The notes: generated from the sequence alone by a model not told the origin. Shown: positions 16,388 through 25,085, counted from the first letter of the stretch. The stretch: 64,000 nt of DNA from Streptomyces sp. cg36 (GCF_041080675.1 NZ_CP163520.1:2728001-2792000); one strand, 5' to 3'. Made by a program: numbers and translations.

Positions 16388-16645
16388 ATGGACTGGCGTC
16401 ACAACGCCGTTTGTCGTGAGGAAGACCCCGAGCTGTTCTTCCCCATCGGCAACACCGGTCCTGCGCTGCTGCAGATCGAGGAAGCCAAGGCCGTCTGCCG
16501 CCGCTGCCCCGTCATGGAGCAGTGCCTGCAGTGGGCGCTCGAGTCCGGCCAGGACTCGGGTGTCTGGGGTGGCCTCAGCGAGGACGAGCGCCGTGCGATG
16601 AAGCGCCGCGCCGCCCGCAACCGGGCGCGCAACGCGACCGCCTGA
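16388..16645 (+). CDS. wblE: WhiB-like iron-sulfur transcription factor WblE
   Basis: The protein has 85 residues. Four cysteines (9, 37, 40 and 46; AVCREEDPELFF and AVCRRCPVMEQC) bind a redox-sensitive Fe-S cluster. GVWGGLSEDERRAM is the invariant Wbl turn and RRAARNRARNATA is the basic DNA- or sigma-contacting tail. Sequence and length fit WblE, the WhmB1-like essential member of the family that works with the principal sigma factor. ATG 16388 follows AGAGAGG. The gene is followed by a strong hairpin terminator. Confidence 0.92.
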   Translation: MDWRHNAVCREEDPELFFPIGNTGPALLQIEEAKAVCRRCPVMEQCLQWALESGQDSGVWGGLSEDERRAMKRRAARNRARNATA

Positions 16646-16738
16646 TTCCCCCCTCTGCCTAGGCCCGCGCGGCGCGTACAGCGAGTACGCACTCACCGCC
16701 CCCCGAGCCGCAGCGCGCAGCAGTAACCCACAGCATTC

Positions 16739-16769
16739 GAGCCCCGGACCGTTCCTCGGTCCGGGGCTC
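16739..16769 (+). terminator. Terminator after wblE
   Basis: Arms GAGCCCCGGACCG and CGGTCCGGGGCTC (13 bp, perfect) with loop TTCCT lie 94 bp after the wblE stop and before the convergent kinase gene, so they can act for both. Confidence 0.8.
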
Positions 16770-16881
16770 GCTGCTGTGCACGGCGTTTCCGGGAGCGTAC
16801 GGGCAAAGAACGTTTCCGGCCGCGTACGGGCAAACGTTTCCGGCCGGACGACCGGATCCGGCCGACGCGGCCGGGCCGGGG

Positions 16882-18348
16882 CTACTTCTCGGCCCGGACC
16901 GGGACGTCCAGCACCACCTGGGTGCCGCCGTCCGGCGCGGCCACCATGTCGAAGGCGCCGCCCAGCTCGCCCTCGACCAGCGTCCGGACGATCTGGAGGC
17001 CGAGGTTCCCGGCGGTCTTGGGGTCGAAGCCCGCGGGCAGCCCGCGTCCGTCGTCGCGCACCGTGATCAGCAGCCGGGCTTCCCCGCGGGAGCCGCCCCG
17101 GACCGCCGAGACCTCCACCGCGCCCTGCTCCCCCGGTGCGAAGGCGTGTTCCAGCGCGTTCTGCAGGATCTCGGTCAGGACCATCGAGAGCGGGGTGGCG
17201 ACCTCGGCGTCGAGGATGCCGAACCGGCCGGTGCGGCGGCAGGTCACCTTGCCCGGGGAGATCTCCGCCACCATCGCCAGCACCCGGTCGGCGATCTCGT
17301 CGAACTCGACGCGCTCGTCCAGGTTCTGGGACAGCGTCTCGTGCACGATGGCGATCGAGCCGACCCGCCGGACCGCCTCGTTGAGCGCCTCGCGCCCCTG
17401 CTCGGAGTCGATCCGCCGGGCCTGGAGGCGCAGCAGGGCCGCCACCGTCTGGAGGTTGTTCTTCACCCGGTGGTGGATCTCCCGGATGGTGGCGTCCTTG
17501 GTGATCAACTCGCGCTCGCGGCGGCGCAGTTCGGTCACGTCCCGCAGCAGCACCAGCGAACCGATGCGGGTGCCCTTGGGCTTGAGCGGGATGGCGCGCA
17601 GCTGGATGACCCCGCCGCTGCCCTCGACCTCGGTCTCGCGCGGGGCGTATCCGCTGGCCAGCTTGACGATGGCCTCGTCCACCGGCCCCCGGGAGGGCGC
17701 GAGTTGGGCGGTGAGCTCGCCCAGGTGCTGGCCCACCAGGTCGGAGGCGAGGCCGAGCCGGTGGTACGCGGAGAGGGCGTTGGGCGAGGCGTACTGGACG
17801 ATGCCGTCCGCGTCGAGGCGCAGCAGCCCGTCCCCCGCGCGCGGCGAGGCGTCCATGTCGACCTGCTGCCCCGGGAACGGGAACGTTCCGGCGGCGATCA
17901 TCTGCGCCAGGTCGGAGGCGGACTGGAGATAGGTGAGCTCCAGGCGCGAGGGGGTGCGCACGGTGAGCAGATTGGTGTTGCGGGCGATGACCCCGAGGAC
18001 GCGGCCCTCCCTGCGCACGGGAATGGACTCCACCCGCACCGGCACCTCCTCGCGCCACTCCGGGTCGCCCTCGCGCACGATCCGGCCCTCGTCGAGCGCG
18101 GCGTCGAGCAGCGGGCGCCGGCCGCGCGGGACGAGGTGGCCGACCATGTCGTCCTGGTAGGAGGTGGGCCCGGTGTTGGGCCGCATCTGGGCCACCGAGA
18201 CGTACCGGGTGCCGTCGAGGGTGGGAACCCACAGCACCAGGTCGGCGAAGGAGAGGTCGGAGAGCAGCTGCCACTCCGAGACCAGCAGATGGAGCCACTC
18301 CAGGTCGGATTCACTGAGAGCGGTGTGCTGACGTACGAGGTCGTTCAT
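16882..18348 (-). CDS. Cytoplasmic sensor histidine kinase, PdtaS-like
   Basis: The protein has 488 residues. A GAF-like domain (about 1-150) is followed by a PAS-like segment (about 165-275). The HisKA_2 domain has the phospho-accepting His in IREIHHRVKNNLQTVAALL, and the HATPase domain has LTEILQNALEHAFAPG (N-box) and VRDDGRGLPAGFD (G-box). This architecture matches actinobacterial PdtaS kinases, which signal to an ANTAR response regulator that binds RNA. No such regulator lies in this window, so the kinase is an orphan here. ATG 18348 is preferred over GTG 18357. A dre-like DasR box lies about 210 bp upstream. Confidence 0.87.
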   Translation of the reverse strand: MNDLVRQHTALSESDLEWLHLLVSEWQLLSDLSFADLVLWVPTLDGTRYVSVAQMRPNTGPTSYQDDMVGHLVPRGRRPLLDAALDEGRIVREGDPEWREEVPVRVESIPVRREGRVLGVIARNTNLLTVRTPSRLELTYLQSASDLAQMIAAGTFPFPGQQVDMDASPRAGDGLLRLDADGIVQYASPNALSAYHRLGLASDLVGQHLGELTAQLAPSRGPVDEAIVKLASGYAPRETEVEGSGGVIQLRAIPLKPKGTRIGSLVLLRDVTELRRRERELITKDATIREIHHRVKNNLQTVAALLRLQARRIDSEQGREALNEAVRRVGSIAIVHETLSQNLDERVEFDEIADRVLAMVAEISPGKVTCRRTGRFGILDAEVATPLSMVLTEILQNALEHAFAPGEQGAVEVSAVRGGSRGEARLLITVRDDGRGLPAGFDPKTAGNLGLQIVRTLVEGELGGAFDMVAAPDGGTQVVLDVPVRAEK

Positions 18349-18557
18349 GGAGGGCACGTCAGGAGGGTAACCCGCGCGGGCTACGGCGCCGGGTCGGGAC
18401 CCTCGGCCCGTCCGGCACCGCAGCCCGGAACAACCGGCCGACGGGTGTGCGGTGCCCCTCGGCCTTACGGGAGGTTTCCGGCGCTGTCAGGGCAGAGAGC
18501 GCCGGATACCTCGGTCCGGCCTCCTGTGCGGGGAGGCCGGAGGCCCTGTGCGGCCAT

Positions 18558-18573
18558 TGTGGACTAGACCATT
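18558..18573. promoter_or_regulatory. dre-like DasR box upstream of the sensor kinase
   Basis: TGTGGACTAGACCATT agrees with the DasR consensus (TGGTCTAGACCA core) at about 13 of 16 positions, including the central CTAGACCA. It lies in the 429-base gap between the kinase gene and tetR; that gap also holds the palindrome CGGCCCGGATCCGGGCCG at 18595-18612 and the repeats that follow. Confidence 0.5.
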
Positions 18574-18665
18574 CGTCGCTGTCCATCCATATGCCGGCCC
18601 GGATCCGGGCCGACGCAAGCCCGCACCCCGGGCGGGACCGAGCCTGCCACGAGGGCGGCGGGAAG

Positions 18666-18804
18666 CCTAGAGCCCGTCCGGCGATTCGCGTCGCCGGGCA
18701 GACGCGAAGGGGACGACCGGTCCTAGAGCCCGTCCGGCGATTCGCGTCGTCGGACGGACGCGAAGGAGTCGACGGCCCTAGAGCCCGTCCGGCGATTCGC
18801 GCCG
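18666..18804. repeat. Three-copy direct repeat ending inside tetR
   Basis: Copies of CCTAGAGCCCGTCCGGCGAT continuing TCGCG at 18666, 18722 and 18777, with a period of 55-56 bp. The third copy contains the stop codon and last codons of the TetR gene, so the protein tail RESPDGL is repeat-derived. The motif is a common dispersed Streptomyces element. Confidence 0.75.
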
Positions 18805-19404
18805 AACGGGGGCGGCGGGCCAGGCGCGCATCGCGGTCTCGGCCGCGATCGCCAGCTCCTCCTCGGCCGCGCCGTCCCTGGCCTGCAAGGACATGCCCTG
18901 GAACACCGCGGCGCTGAACCGGGCCAGGGCGCGGGCGTCGGTCGTGGCGGGCAGCTCCCCGGCGGCCACGTCGGCGGCGATCCGGCGCTCGAACTCCGCG
19001 AGGTTGGCCTCGCGCTGCTCGCGCAGCGCCCGTTCGACCTCCTGGGTGGCGCAGTTGACGGCGGCGGTGACGACCAGGCAGCCGGGCGGGCGGCCCGGGC
19101 GGACGAACTCCGCGGCGGCCTCCCGCAGGATCCGCCCGATCGCCGCGCGCGCGGTCCCCTCCTCGGCGAGCGCCCGGACCATGTACGCGCCGTGCGTCTG
19201 CCCGTACCCCCGGACGACCTCGTCGAACAGGGACTTCTTGTCGCCGAAGGCCGCGTACATGCTGGGCGCGCCGATGCCCATGGCGCGGGTCAGATCGGCG
19301 ACGGAGGTCGCCTCGTAGCCGTGCTCCCAGAAGGCCAGGGTGGCCTGTTCGAGGGCGCGCGCCCGGTCGAAGGAGCGGGGCCGGCCGCGCTGTCCGGTGG
19401 TCAT
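18778..19404 (-). CDS. TetR family regulator
   Basis: The protein has 208 residues. The helix-turn-helix lies in residues 1-55 (RARALEQATLAFWEHGYEA, then GIGAPSMYAAFGDKKSLFDE). The C-terminal part (GRPPGCLVVTAAVNCATQEV) resembles the TetR_C subfamily often paired with short-chain dehydrogenases. It is divergent from the SDR gene at 19500, with two inverted repeats between them, so it most likely represses both. Its C-terminal residues are encoded by a dispersed repeat. Confidence 0.88.
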   Translation of the reverse strand: MTTGQRGRPRSFDRARALEQATLAFWEHGYEATSVADLTRAMGIGAPSMYAAFGDKKSLFDEVVRGYGQTHGAYMVRALAEEGTARAAIGRILREAAAEFVRPGRPPGCLVVTAAVNCATQEVERALREQREANLAEFERRIAADVAAGELPATTDARALARFSAAVFQGMSLQARDGAAEEELAIAAETAMRAWPAAPVRRESPDGL

Positions 19405-19416
19405 GGACGAATTCTA

Positions 19417-19476
19417 TAGCGAGCGCTAAAGAATGTGCTACGGTCCATTTCTGTAGTGACCGATATAGAAATATCG
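19417..19476. promoter_or_regulatory. Two inverted repeats in the tetR/SDR control region
   Basis: TAGCG-AG-CGCTA at 19417-19428, immediately upstream of tetR, and CGATAT-AGAA-ATATCG at 19461-19476, upstream of the SDR gene. Both are perfect in their arms and sit in an AT-richer pocket. They are candidate TetR operators. Confidence 0.5.
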
Positions 19477-19499
19477 AACGGGAACGGGGAGGACACGCC

Positions 19500-20252
19500 A
19501 TGGGCGCACTCACGGGCAGGACGGCGCTGGTCACCGGGGCCAGCCGGGGCATCGGCCGGGCCGTCGCGGAGCGGCTGGGCCGGGACGGGGCACGGGTCGC
19601 CGTCCACTACGGCAGCAACGGGGCGGCGGCGCGGGAGACCGTCGCCGCGATCGAGGCGGCGGGCGGCTCGGCCTTCGCCCTCGGCCGCGAACTCGGCGTC
19701 CCCGGCGACGCCGAGGCCCTGTGGGCCGCCTTCGACCGGCAGGCCGACGGGGTCGACATCCTGGTCAACAACGCGGGCATCGGCACGGCGAAGGCGTTCG
19801 GGGACATCGCGGAGGAGGAGTACGACCGGCTCTTCGCCGTGAACGCCAGGGCCCCGTTCTTCCTGACCCGCCTCGGCCTGGAGCGGATGCGCGACGGCGG
19901 CCGGATCGTCAACGTCTCCTCCGGCGTCTCGCGCTCCGCGCTCCTGCCGGACCTGATGGCGTACGCGATGACCAAGGCCGCGCTCGACGTGTTCACCCGC
20001 GACCTGTCCCGCGTCGTGGGAAGCCGCGGCATCACCGTCAACTCGGTGGCGCCCGGCATCGTCGACACCGATGTGAACGCGGAGTGGCTGCGCGCGAGCG
20101 AGGAGGCGTGGCAGGGCGCGGCGGCCATGTCGGCACTGGGCCGCGTCGGCACCCCGGCGGACATAGCGGACGTGATCGCGTTCCTGGCCTCGCACGAGGG
20201 GCGCTGGGTGACGGGGCAGTGGGTGGACGCGACGGGCGGGTCGCTGCCGTAG
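19500..20252 (+). CDS. Short-chain dehydrogenase/reductase (SDR)
   Basis: The protein has 250 residues. The NAD(P)-binding TGASRGIGRAVAERLG starts at residue 13, NNAG lies in LVNNAGIGTAKAF, the catalytic Ser is in IVNVSSGVSRSA, and Tyr-x-x-x-Lys in MAYAMTKAALDVF. GRVGTPADIADVIAFLAS and TGQWVDATGGSLP are typical of classical FabG-like SDRs. ATG 19500 follows GGGGAGG. It is likely repressed by the divergent TetR protein; the substrate is unknown. Confidence 0.92.
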   Translation: MGALTGRTALVTGASRGIGRAVAERLGRDGARVAVHYGSNGAAARETVAAIEAAGGSAFALGRELGVPGDAEALWAAFDRQADGVDILVNNAGIGTAKAFGDIAEEEYDRLFAVNARAPFFLTRLGLERMRDGGRIVNVSSGVSRSALLPDLMAYAMTKAALDVFTRDLSRVVGSRGITVNSVAPGIVDTDVNAEWLRASEEAWQGAAAMSALGRVGTPADIADVIAFLASHEGRWVTGQWVDATGGSLP

Positions 20253-20259
20253 GGGGTTG

Positions 20260-20620
20260 GGGGTGGCCCTGGTGCCGCGCCTGTGCCGGGGCCCGGTCCA
20301 TCCTCGGCCGGCGCCCGCTGCCGCCGGGGGCGCGGTCACCCCTCGGCCGCGGGGGCCTCGGCGGCGACCCCCACGTGGGGGCCCGGTCCGTCCTCGGCCG
20401 GGGCCCGGCAGAAGGCCCCCGGCAGGGCCCGGCAACCCCGGCCAGAGGCGCAACCGGACGTCCGGCGGCGGCCCCTCAGCGGCGCCCGGTCACACTCGGC
20501 CGGGGCCCGACCGGGGCACGACAGAAGGTCGCCGGTGGGGGCCGGTCACCCTCCGCCGGGGCCCGGCAGAAGGCCGTCCGTGACGCCCGGTCGCCCTCCG
20601 CCGGGGCGCCGCCGGGTCAG
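20260..20620. repeat. Degenerate GC-rich repeat array between SDR and SIS genes
   Basis: Roughly six imperfect copies of a motif like GCCCGGTCACCCTCCGCCGG followed by GGCCCGGCAGAAGG fill the 372-base convergent intergenic gap. No gene is seen. It could serve as a bidirectional stop or simply be a decayed repeat expansion. Confidence 0.55.
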
Positions 20621-20624
20621 GTCC

Positions 20625-21695
20625 TCAGTGGGTCTCCGTCACCTTGGCCAGGGCCCGTGGTGCGTCCGGGTCCTGGCCGCGGGCGATCGTCACCTCGTAC
20701 GCCAGGAGTTGCAGCGGCAGGATCTCCAGTACCGGCTGGAGCTCCTCCGGTACGCCCTCCGTCGGCAGCACGAACCCCGCCGACGCCGCATCCACCTGGG
20801 CCTTCGGGCCGACCACGAACAGGTCCGCGCCCCGGCCGCGCAGCCGGTCGAGGACCGGCTGGAGGGCCTGGCCGCCCCGGCCGTCGGTGACCACCGCGAT
20901 CACCGGCGAGATGTTGTCGACCATGGCCAGCGGGCCGTGCAGCAGGTCGGCGCCCGAGTACGAGAGGGCGGGGATGTAGCTGGTCTCCATCAGCTTCAGC
21001 GCGGCCTCCTTGGCCGTGGGGTAGCCGTACCCCCGCGAGGTGATGACCATGCGCTCGGCGAACCGGTACCGGGAGGCCAGGCGGCGCACCTCGTCCTGGC
21101 GGGCCAGCACCTGGTCGGCCAGGTCCGGCAGGGCGGCCGCGGCCGAGCCGTCGCCGCCGCGCAGGCCCTCGACCAGCAGGTAGAGGCTGAGCAGGGAGGC
21201 CGTGTACGTCTTGGTCGCGGGCAGCGCCTTCTCCGGCCCGGCCAGGATGTCGACATGGTGCTCGGAGACGGCCGCCAGCGGGGAGTCGGCGTTGTTGGTG
21301 ACGGCCAGGGTGATCGCGCCCGCCGCGCGCGCCGCCCGGGTGGAGTCCACCAGGTCGGGCGAGCCGCCGGACTGGCTGACGGTGATCACCAGGACGTCGC
21401 TGAGGTCGGGGCGGGCGCCGTACGCCGTAGTGGTGGACATCGAGGTCAGCCCGCAGGGCATGCCGAGCTGGATCTCCAGCAGGTACTTGGCGTACAGCGC
21501 GGCGTTGTCGGAGGTGCCGCGCGCGGTCAGCAGGACGAACCGGGGCTTGGCCGCGGCGATCGCGGCGGCGGTCTCACGGATGCGGGGCGCGCCCTCGGCC
21601 AGGATCCGCCGCAGCACGGCGGGCTGCTCCGCCATCTCGCCGCGCATGATCCGGCCGGGCTGCTCGCTCTGCGTCATCGACATCGGGGACGACAT
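20625..21695 (-). CDS. SIS-domain sugar-phosphate isomerase/deaminase (AgaS/GlmS-like)
   Basis: The protein has 356 residues with two SIS domains. The first has LLTARGTSDNAALYAKYLLE, VLVITVSQSGGSPDLVDSTR and LAVTNNADSPLAA; the second has MVITSRGYGYPTAKEAALKL and SGADLLHGPLAMVD. These resemble the isomerase half of GlmS but without the glutaminase, as in AgaS-type aminosugar-phosphate deaminases. ATG 21695 follows TTTGGAGG. It is divergent from nagB with a shared dre site, so it should be DasR-controlled and act in GlcNAc/GlcN-6-phosphate use. Confidence 0.85.
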   Translation of the reverse strand: MSSPMSMTQSEQPGRIMRGEMAEQPAVLRRILAEGAPRIRETAAAIAAAKPRFVLLTARGTSDNAALYAKYLLEIQLGMPCGLTSMSTTTAYGARPDLSDVLVITVSQSGGSPDLVDSTRAARAAGAITLAVTNNADSPLAAVSEHHVDILAGPEKALPATKTYTASLLSLYLLVEGLRGGDGSAAAALPDLADQVLARQDEVRRLASRYRFAERMVITSRGYGYPTAKEAALKLMETSYIPALSYSGADLLHGPLAMVDNISPVIAVVTDGRGGQALQPVLDRLRGRGADLFVVGPKAQVDAASAGFVLPTEGVPEELQPVLEILPLQLLAYEVTIARGQDPDAPRALAKVTETH

Positions 21696-21800
21696 GCGCG
21701 GTGCCTCCAAATGGCGGTCGCTGTACGCGTTGCCGAAACCCCTCCAGTCGACCATGGGAAAAGGCCCGGCCGCCAGCGGGAGGGCCGCCCATTCTGCTAG

Positions 21801-21816
21801 ATTGGTCTATACCACC
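21801..21816. promoter_or_regulatory. DasR box (dre) between SIS gene and nagB
   Basis: ATTGGTCTATACCACC closely follows the DasR consensus AGTGGTCTAGACCACT and lies 37 bp before nagB and about 105 bp before the divergent SIS gene. Confidence 0.8.
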
Positions 21817-21852
21817 CTGGTTAGTTCTACGTCTCCAGATCGGCAGGCCCAC

Positions 21853-22638
21853 GTGGAAGTTGTCATCGTCCCGGACGCCAAGGCGGGCGGCGAGCTCATC
21901 GCGGAATCCATCGCGGCACTGTGGCGCCGCAAGCCGGACGCGCTGCTCGGCGTGGCCACCGGCTCGACCCCGCTGCCCATCTACGACGCGCTGACCGCCA
22001 AGGTCGCCGCCGGGGACGTCGACGTCTCGCGGGCCCGGGTCTGCCAGCTCGACGAGTACGTCGGGCTGCCGACCGGGCACCCCGAGTCCTACCGCGCGAC
22101 CGTGATCCGCCAGGTCGTCGAACCGCTCGGGCTCGGCGCGGGATCCTTCATCGGGCCGGACGGTTCGGCGGCGGACGTCCAGGCGGCGTGCGAGGCGTAC
22201 GACCGGGAGCTGGCGGCGGCCGGGGGCGTCGACCTCCAGATCCTCGGGATCGGCACCGACGGGCACATCGGCTTCAACGAGCCGTGCTCCTCGCTGGCGT
22301 CCCGGACCCGGATCAAGACGCTGACGGAGCAGACGCGGGTGGACAACGCGCGCTTCTTCGACGACGACATCGAGCAGGTGCCGCACCACGTCATCACCCA
22401 GGGCATCGGCACGATCCTGGAGGCCCGGCACCTCGTGCTGCTCGCGACGGGCGAGGGGAAGGCGGAGGCGGTGGCCGCGACGGTGGAGGGGCCCGTCGCC
22501 TCCGTCGTGCCCGCGTCCGCGCTGCAGCTGCATCCGCACGCGACGGTCGTCGTGGACGAGGCGGCGGCGTCGAAGCTGAAGCTGGCGCACTACTTCCGGC
22601 ACACGTACGCGAACAAGCCGGAGTGGCAGGGCCTGTAG
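21853..22638 (+). CDS. nagB: Glucosamine-6-phosphate deaminase NagB
   Basis: The protein has 261 residues. VEVVIVPDAKAGGELIAES, LLGVATGSTPLPIYDAL, QLDEYVGLP (catalytic Asp) and GIGTDGHIGFNEP (catalytic His/Glu region) are the signature of NagB, which converts glucosamine-6-phosphate to fructose-6-phosphate and ammonia. The GTG start at 21853 gives exactly the family N-terminus. It belongs to the DasR regulon, with a dre site directly upstream. Confidence 0.95.
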   Translation: MEVVIVPDAKAGGELIAESIAALWRRKPDALLGVATGSTPLPIYDALTAKVAAGDVDVSRARVCQLDEYVGLPTGHPESYRATVIRQVVEPLGLGAGSFIGPDGSAADVQAACEAYDRELAAAGGVDLQILGIGTDGHIGFNEPCSSLASRTRIKTLTEQTRVDNARFFDDDIEQVPHHVITQGIGTILEARHLVLLATGEGKAEAVAATVEGPVASVVPASALQLHPHATVVVDEAAASKLKLAHYFRHTYANKPEWQGL

Positions 22639-22646
22639 GAGCCCCC

Positions 22647-23566
22647 ACCCCGCCCCTTCCCTAAACCCTCCGGGGGTTGGGGGGGAGGGCGGGAGGGGTT
22701 GTCTCCGGGGGCTTCGCCCCCGAATCCCGGCGGGGCCTGCGGCCCCTGCACCTCGCTCGGGGCTGCGCACCCTTGGGAGGGCGGGGAAGGCCGGAGAGCG
22801 TTCCCGGGGCTCCGCCCCCGAACCCCGGCGGGGCCTGCGGCCCCCGCGCCCCGCTTGGGGCTACGCACCCTCGGGAAGGCGGGAGAGCGTTCCCCGGGAG
22901 CTCCGCCCCCGAACCCCGGCGGGGCCTGCGGCCCCCGCACCCCGCGACGGGCTGCGCACCCTCGGGAGTGAGGGGAAGGCCGGAGAGCGTTCCCCGGGGC
23001 TTCGCCCCCGAACCCCTCGCGGGGCCTGCGGCCCTCGCACCCCGCCAGGCGTTGCGCATCCCTTGGGGGAAGGGTTTTCCCGGGGGCCGGGACCTCGCGG
23101 GGCCTGCGGCCCCCGCACCCCGCTCGGGGCTGCGCCCCTGGACCCCCGTTCGGCCCCGCGGCCGTGCACCCCGCCAAGGGCGCCGCCCCACAGCGTGAAC
23201 GACGAACGCCGGACCGGCTGCTGACAGCCGGTCCGGCGTTCCTTCGTTTCGTCCCCCACCTCGAAGCGGGGTGCGGGGGCCACAGGCCCCGCCGGGGGTC
23301 CCAGGGGCGCAGCCCCCGGAAGGACCCGGAGAGCCCGCTTTCCTCCCCCAACCCTCCCTGCGGGGTGCGGGGGCCGCGGGCCCCGCCGGGGTCCCGGGGG
23401 CGCAGCCCCCGGACGTAAGCCGGGACGCGCTCTCCTTCCCCGACCCCCGAGCGGGGTGCAGGGGCCGCAGGCCCCGCCGGGGGGCCGGGGGCGGGGCCCC
23501 CGGGAAACCCTTCCCCCTTTCCCCCCTCCCCCCAACCCCCGGAGGGTTTAGGGAAGGGGCGGGGAG
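22647..23566. repeat. Large inverted repeat structure filled with 90-110 bp GC repeats
   Basis: The outer arms (about 22647-22690 and 23521-23566) are almost exact reverse complements of more than 40 bp, each containing CCTTCCCTAAACCCTCCGGG or its complement. Between them are about five direct copies of CCCCGAACCCCGGCGGGGCC on the left and three inverted copies on the right, meeting at a hairpin. The 932-base gap contains no gene; open frames in it are compositional. It lies between convergent nagB and the GH3 gene. Confidence 0.8.
23204..23241. terminator. 17-bp hairpin at centre of the inverted structure
   Basis: GAACGCCGGACCGGCTG and its exact complement, separated by CTGA, form a very stable stem, followed by CTTCGTTTCG. 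It is probably the main transcription stop for nagB and can also act on the opposite strand. Confidence 0.8.
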
Positions 23567-23570
23567 GGGC

Positions 23571-25076
23571 TCACCCCTTGGTCAGGGCTTCCGCCGCCGC
23601 CCTGCCGCACACCCTCGCCGCGCCGTGCGTCGCGATGTGGACCGCCCCCCTCGGCGGCGCCTGCGGCACGCCCATCTCGATCACGACCGTGTCGGGCCGC
23701 GCCGACAGCAGGGTGTGCAGGGCCGCCGACATCCACGGATGGCGGTGCTCGTCGCGGACGACCGCGACGATGCGGCGGGGGCCCGCCGCCGCGAGGACCC
23801 CGGCCGGATCGTCGTCCGGCCCGTACGTCCCCGTCTCCGTCCCCGGCAGCAGCGCGCCCAGCTCCGCCGCCACCCCCCACGGCGTCTCGTCCCCGACGGC
23901 GATGTTGGCGACCGGGGTGAACGAGGCCACATAGGGCGCGGCGGCCAGCGGCGCCGCGTCCCCCGTCACCTTCAGCGCGCGCCGCGCCGCGACCAGGCCG
24001 ACGTCGGCGCCGGGCGCGGTCCCCTCCTGCACTTCCGCGCCCGGCTCCGCCGCGTCCCCCCTGGCCCGCCGCGTCCAGGACGCGAGTGCGCGCACCCGCG
24101 CCGCCGCGTCGGCGAGGCGCGATTCGGGCAGCTCACCGGCCCGTACCGCCGCGACCAGCGCGTCGCGCAGCCGCAGCACGGTGTCCTCGTCCGCCAGGCC
24201 GCCGCCGACGCACAGGGCGTCCGCTCCGGCCGCGATCGCGAGGACCGAGCCCCGCTCGATCCCGTACGTCGAGGCGATGGCCTGCATCTCCACGGCGTCG
24301 GTGACGATCAGCCCGTCGTAGCCGAGTTCCTCCCGCAGGAGTCCGGTCAGGACGCGGGGGCTCAGCGTGGCCGGGCAGGTCGGGTCGAGCGCGGGTAGCA
24401 GGATATGCGCACTCATGACCGACTTGGAACCCGCGGCGATCGCGGCGCGGAAGGGCACCAGCTCACGGGCGTGCAGGGTGTCGAGGTCCACGTCGATGCG
24501 GGGCATCGCGTGGTGCGAGTCGACGGCGGTGTCCCCGTGGCCGGGGAAGTGCTTGGTGCAGGCGGCGACGCCGGCGGACTGCATGCCGTCGATGTAGGCG
24601 GCGGTGTGCCGCGCCACCAGGTACGGGTCGGCGCCGAAGGACCGTACGCCGATGACCGGGTTGCCGGGGTTGGAGTTGACGTCCGCCGACGGCGCCCAGT
24701 TCAGGTCGACGCCGCAGGCCGCGAGGCGGCGGCCGAGTTCGTGCGCGACCGCCCGGGTCAGCTCGGTGTCGTCGACGAAGCCGAGCGCGAGGTTGCCGGG
24801 GAAGGACGAGCCGGTACGGACTTCGAGGCGGGTGACGTCGCCGCCCTCCTCGTCGATGGCGACCAGGACGTCGTCCCGCTCGGCCCGCAACTGGGCGGTC
24901 AGGGCGGCCAGTTGCGGGGCCGAGTCGATGTTGCGGCCGAACAGGCCGACCGAGGTCAGGCCCTCCCCGATCCGGCGCAGCAGCCAGTCGGGGGCGGTGG
25001 TGCCGACGAAGCCGGGCTGCAGGACGGTCAGGGCGTCACGCGTGAGCGTGTCGGTGCTGCGTGCGATCGTCGTCAT
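23571..25076 (-). CDS. GH3 beta-N-acetylhexosaminidase (DasD-like)
   Basis: The protein has 501 residues. The GH3 barrel (about 15-350) shows GLFGRNIDS, LVAIDEEGGDVTRL, NWAPSADVN, CTKHFPGHGDTAVDSHHAMP (NagZ-type His/Asp acid-base loop) and LIVTDAVEMQAI with the nucleophile Asp. A C-terminal domain of about 150 residues follows. No signal peptide is seen, so it should act inside the cell on chitobiose imported by DasABC. It lies 9 bp after dasC, in the das operon. Related operon members are called DasD. Confidence 0.88.
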   Translation of the reverse strand: MTTIARSTDTLTRDALTVLQPGFVGTTAPDWLLRRIGEGLTSVGLFGRNIDSAPQLAALTAQLRAERDDVLVAIDEEGGDVTRLEVRTGSSFPGNLALGFVDDTELTRAVAHELGRRLAACGVDLNWAPSADVNSNPGNPVIGVRSFGADPYLVARHTAAYIDGMQSAGVAACTKHFPGHGDTAVDSHHAMPRIDVDLDTLHARELVPFRAAIAAGSKSVMSAHILLPALDPTCPATLSPRVLTGLLREELGYDGLIVTDAVEMQAIASTYGIERGSVLAIAAGADALCVGGGLADEDTVLRLRDALVAAVRAGELPESRLADAAARVRALASWTRRARGDAAEPGAEVQEGTAPGADVGLVAARRALKVTGDAAPLAAAPYVASFTPVANIAVGDETPWGVAAELGALLPGTETGTYGPDDDPAGVLAAAGPRRIVAVVRDEHRHPWMSAALHTLLSARPDTVVIEMGVPQAPPRGAVHIATHGAARVCGRAAAEALTKG

Positions 25077-25085
25077 GTGGCGGCG

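Noticed and set aside
22670..23535. Long open frames on both strands between nagB and the GH3 gene
   Set aside because: They consist of repeated Gly/Pro/Arg-rich translations of a GC repeat, shift between frames and have no domain features; the DNA is a repeat structure.
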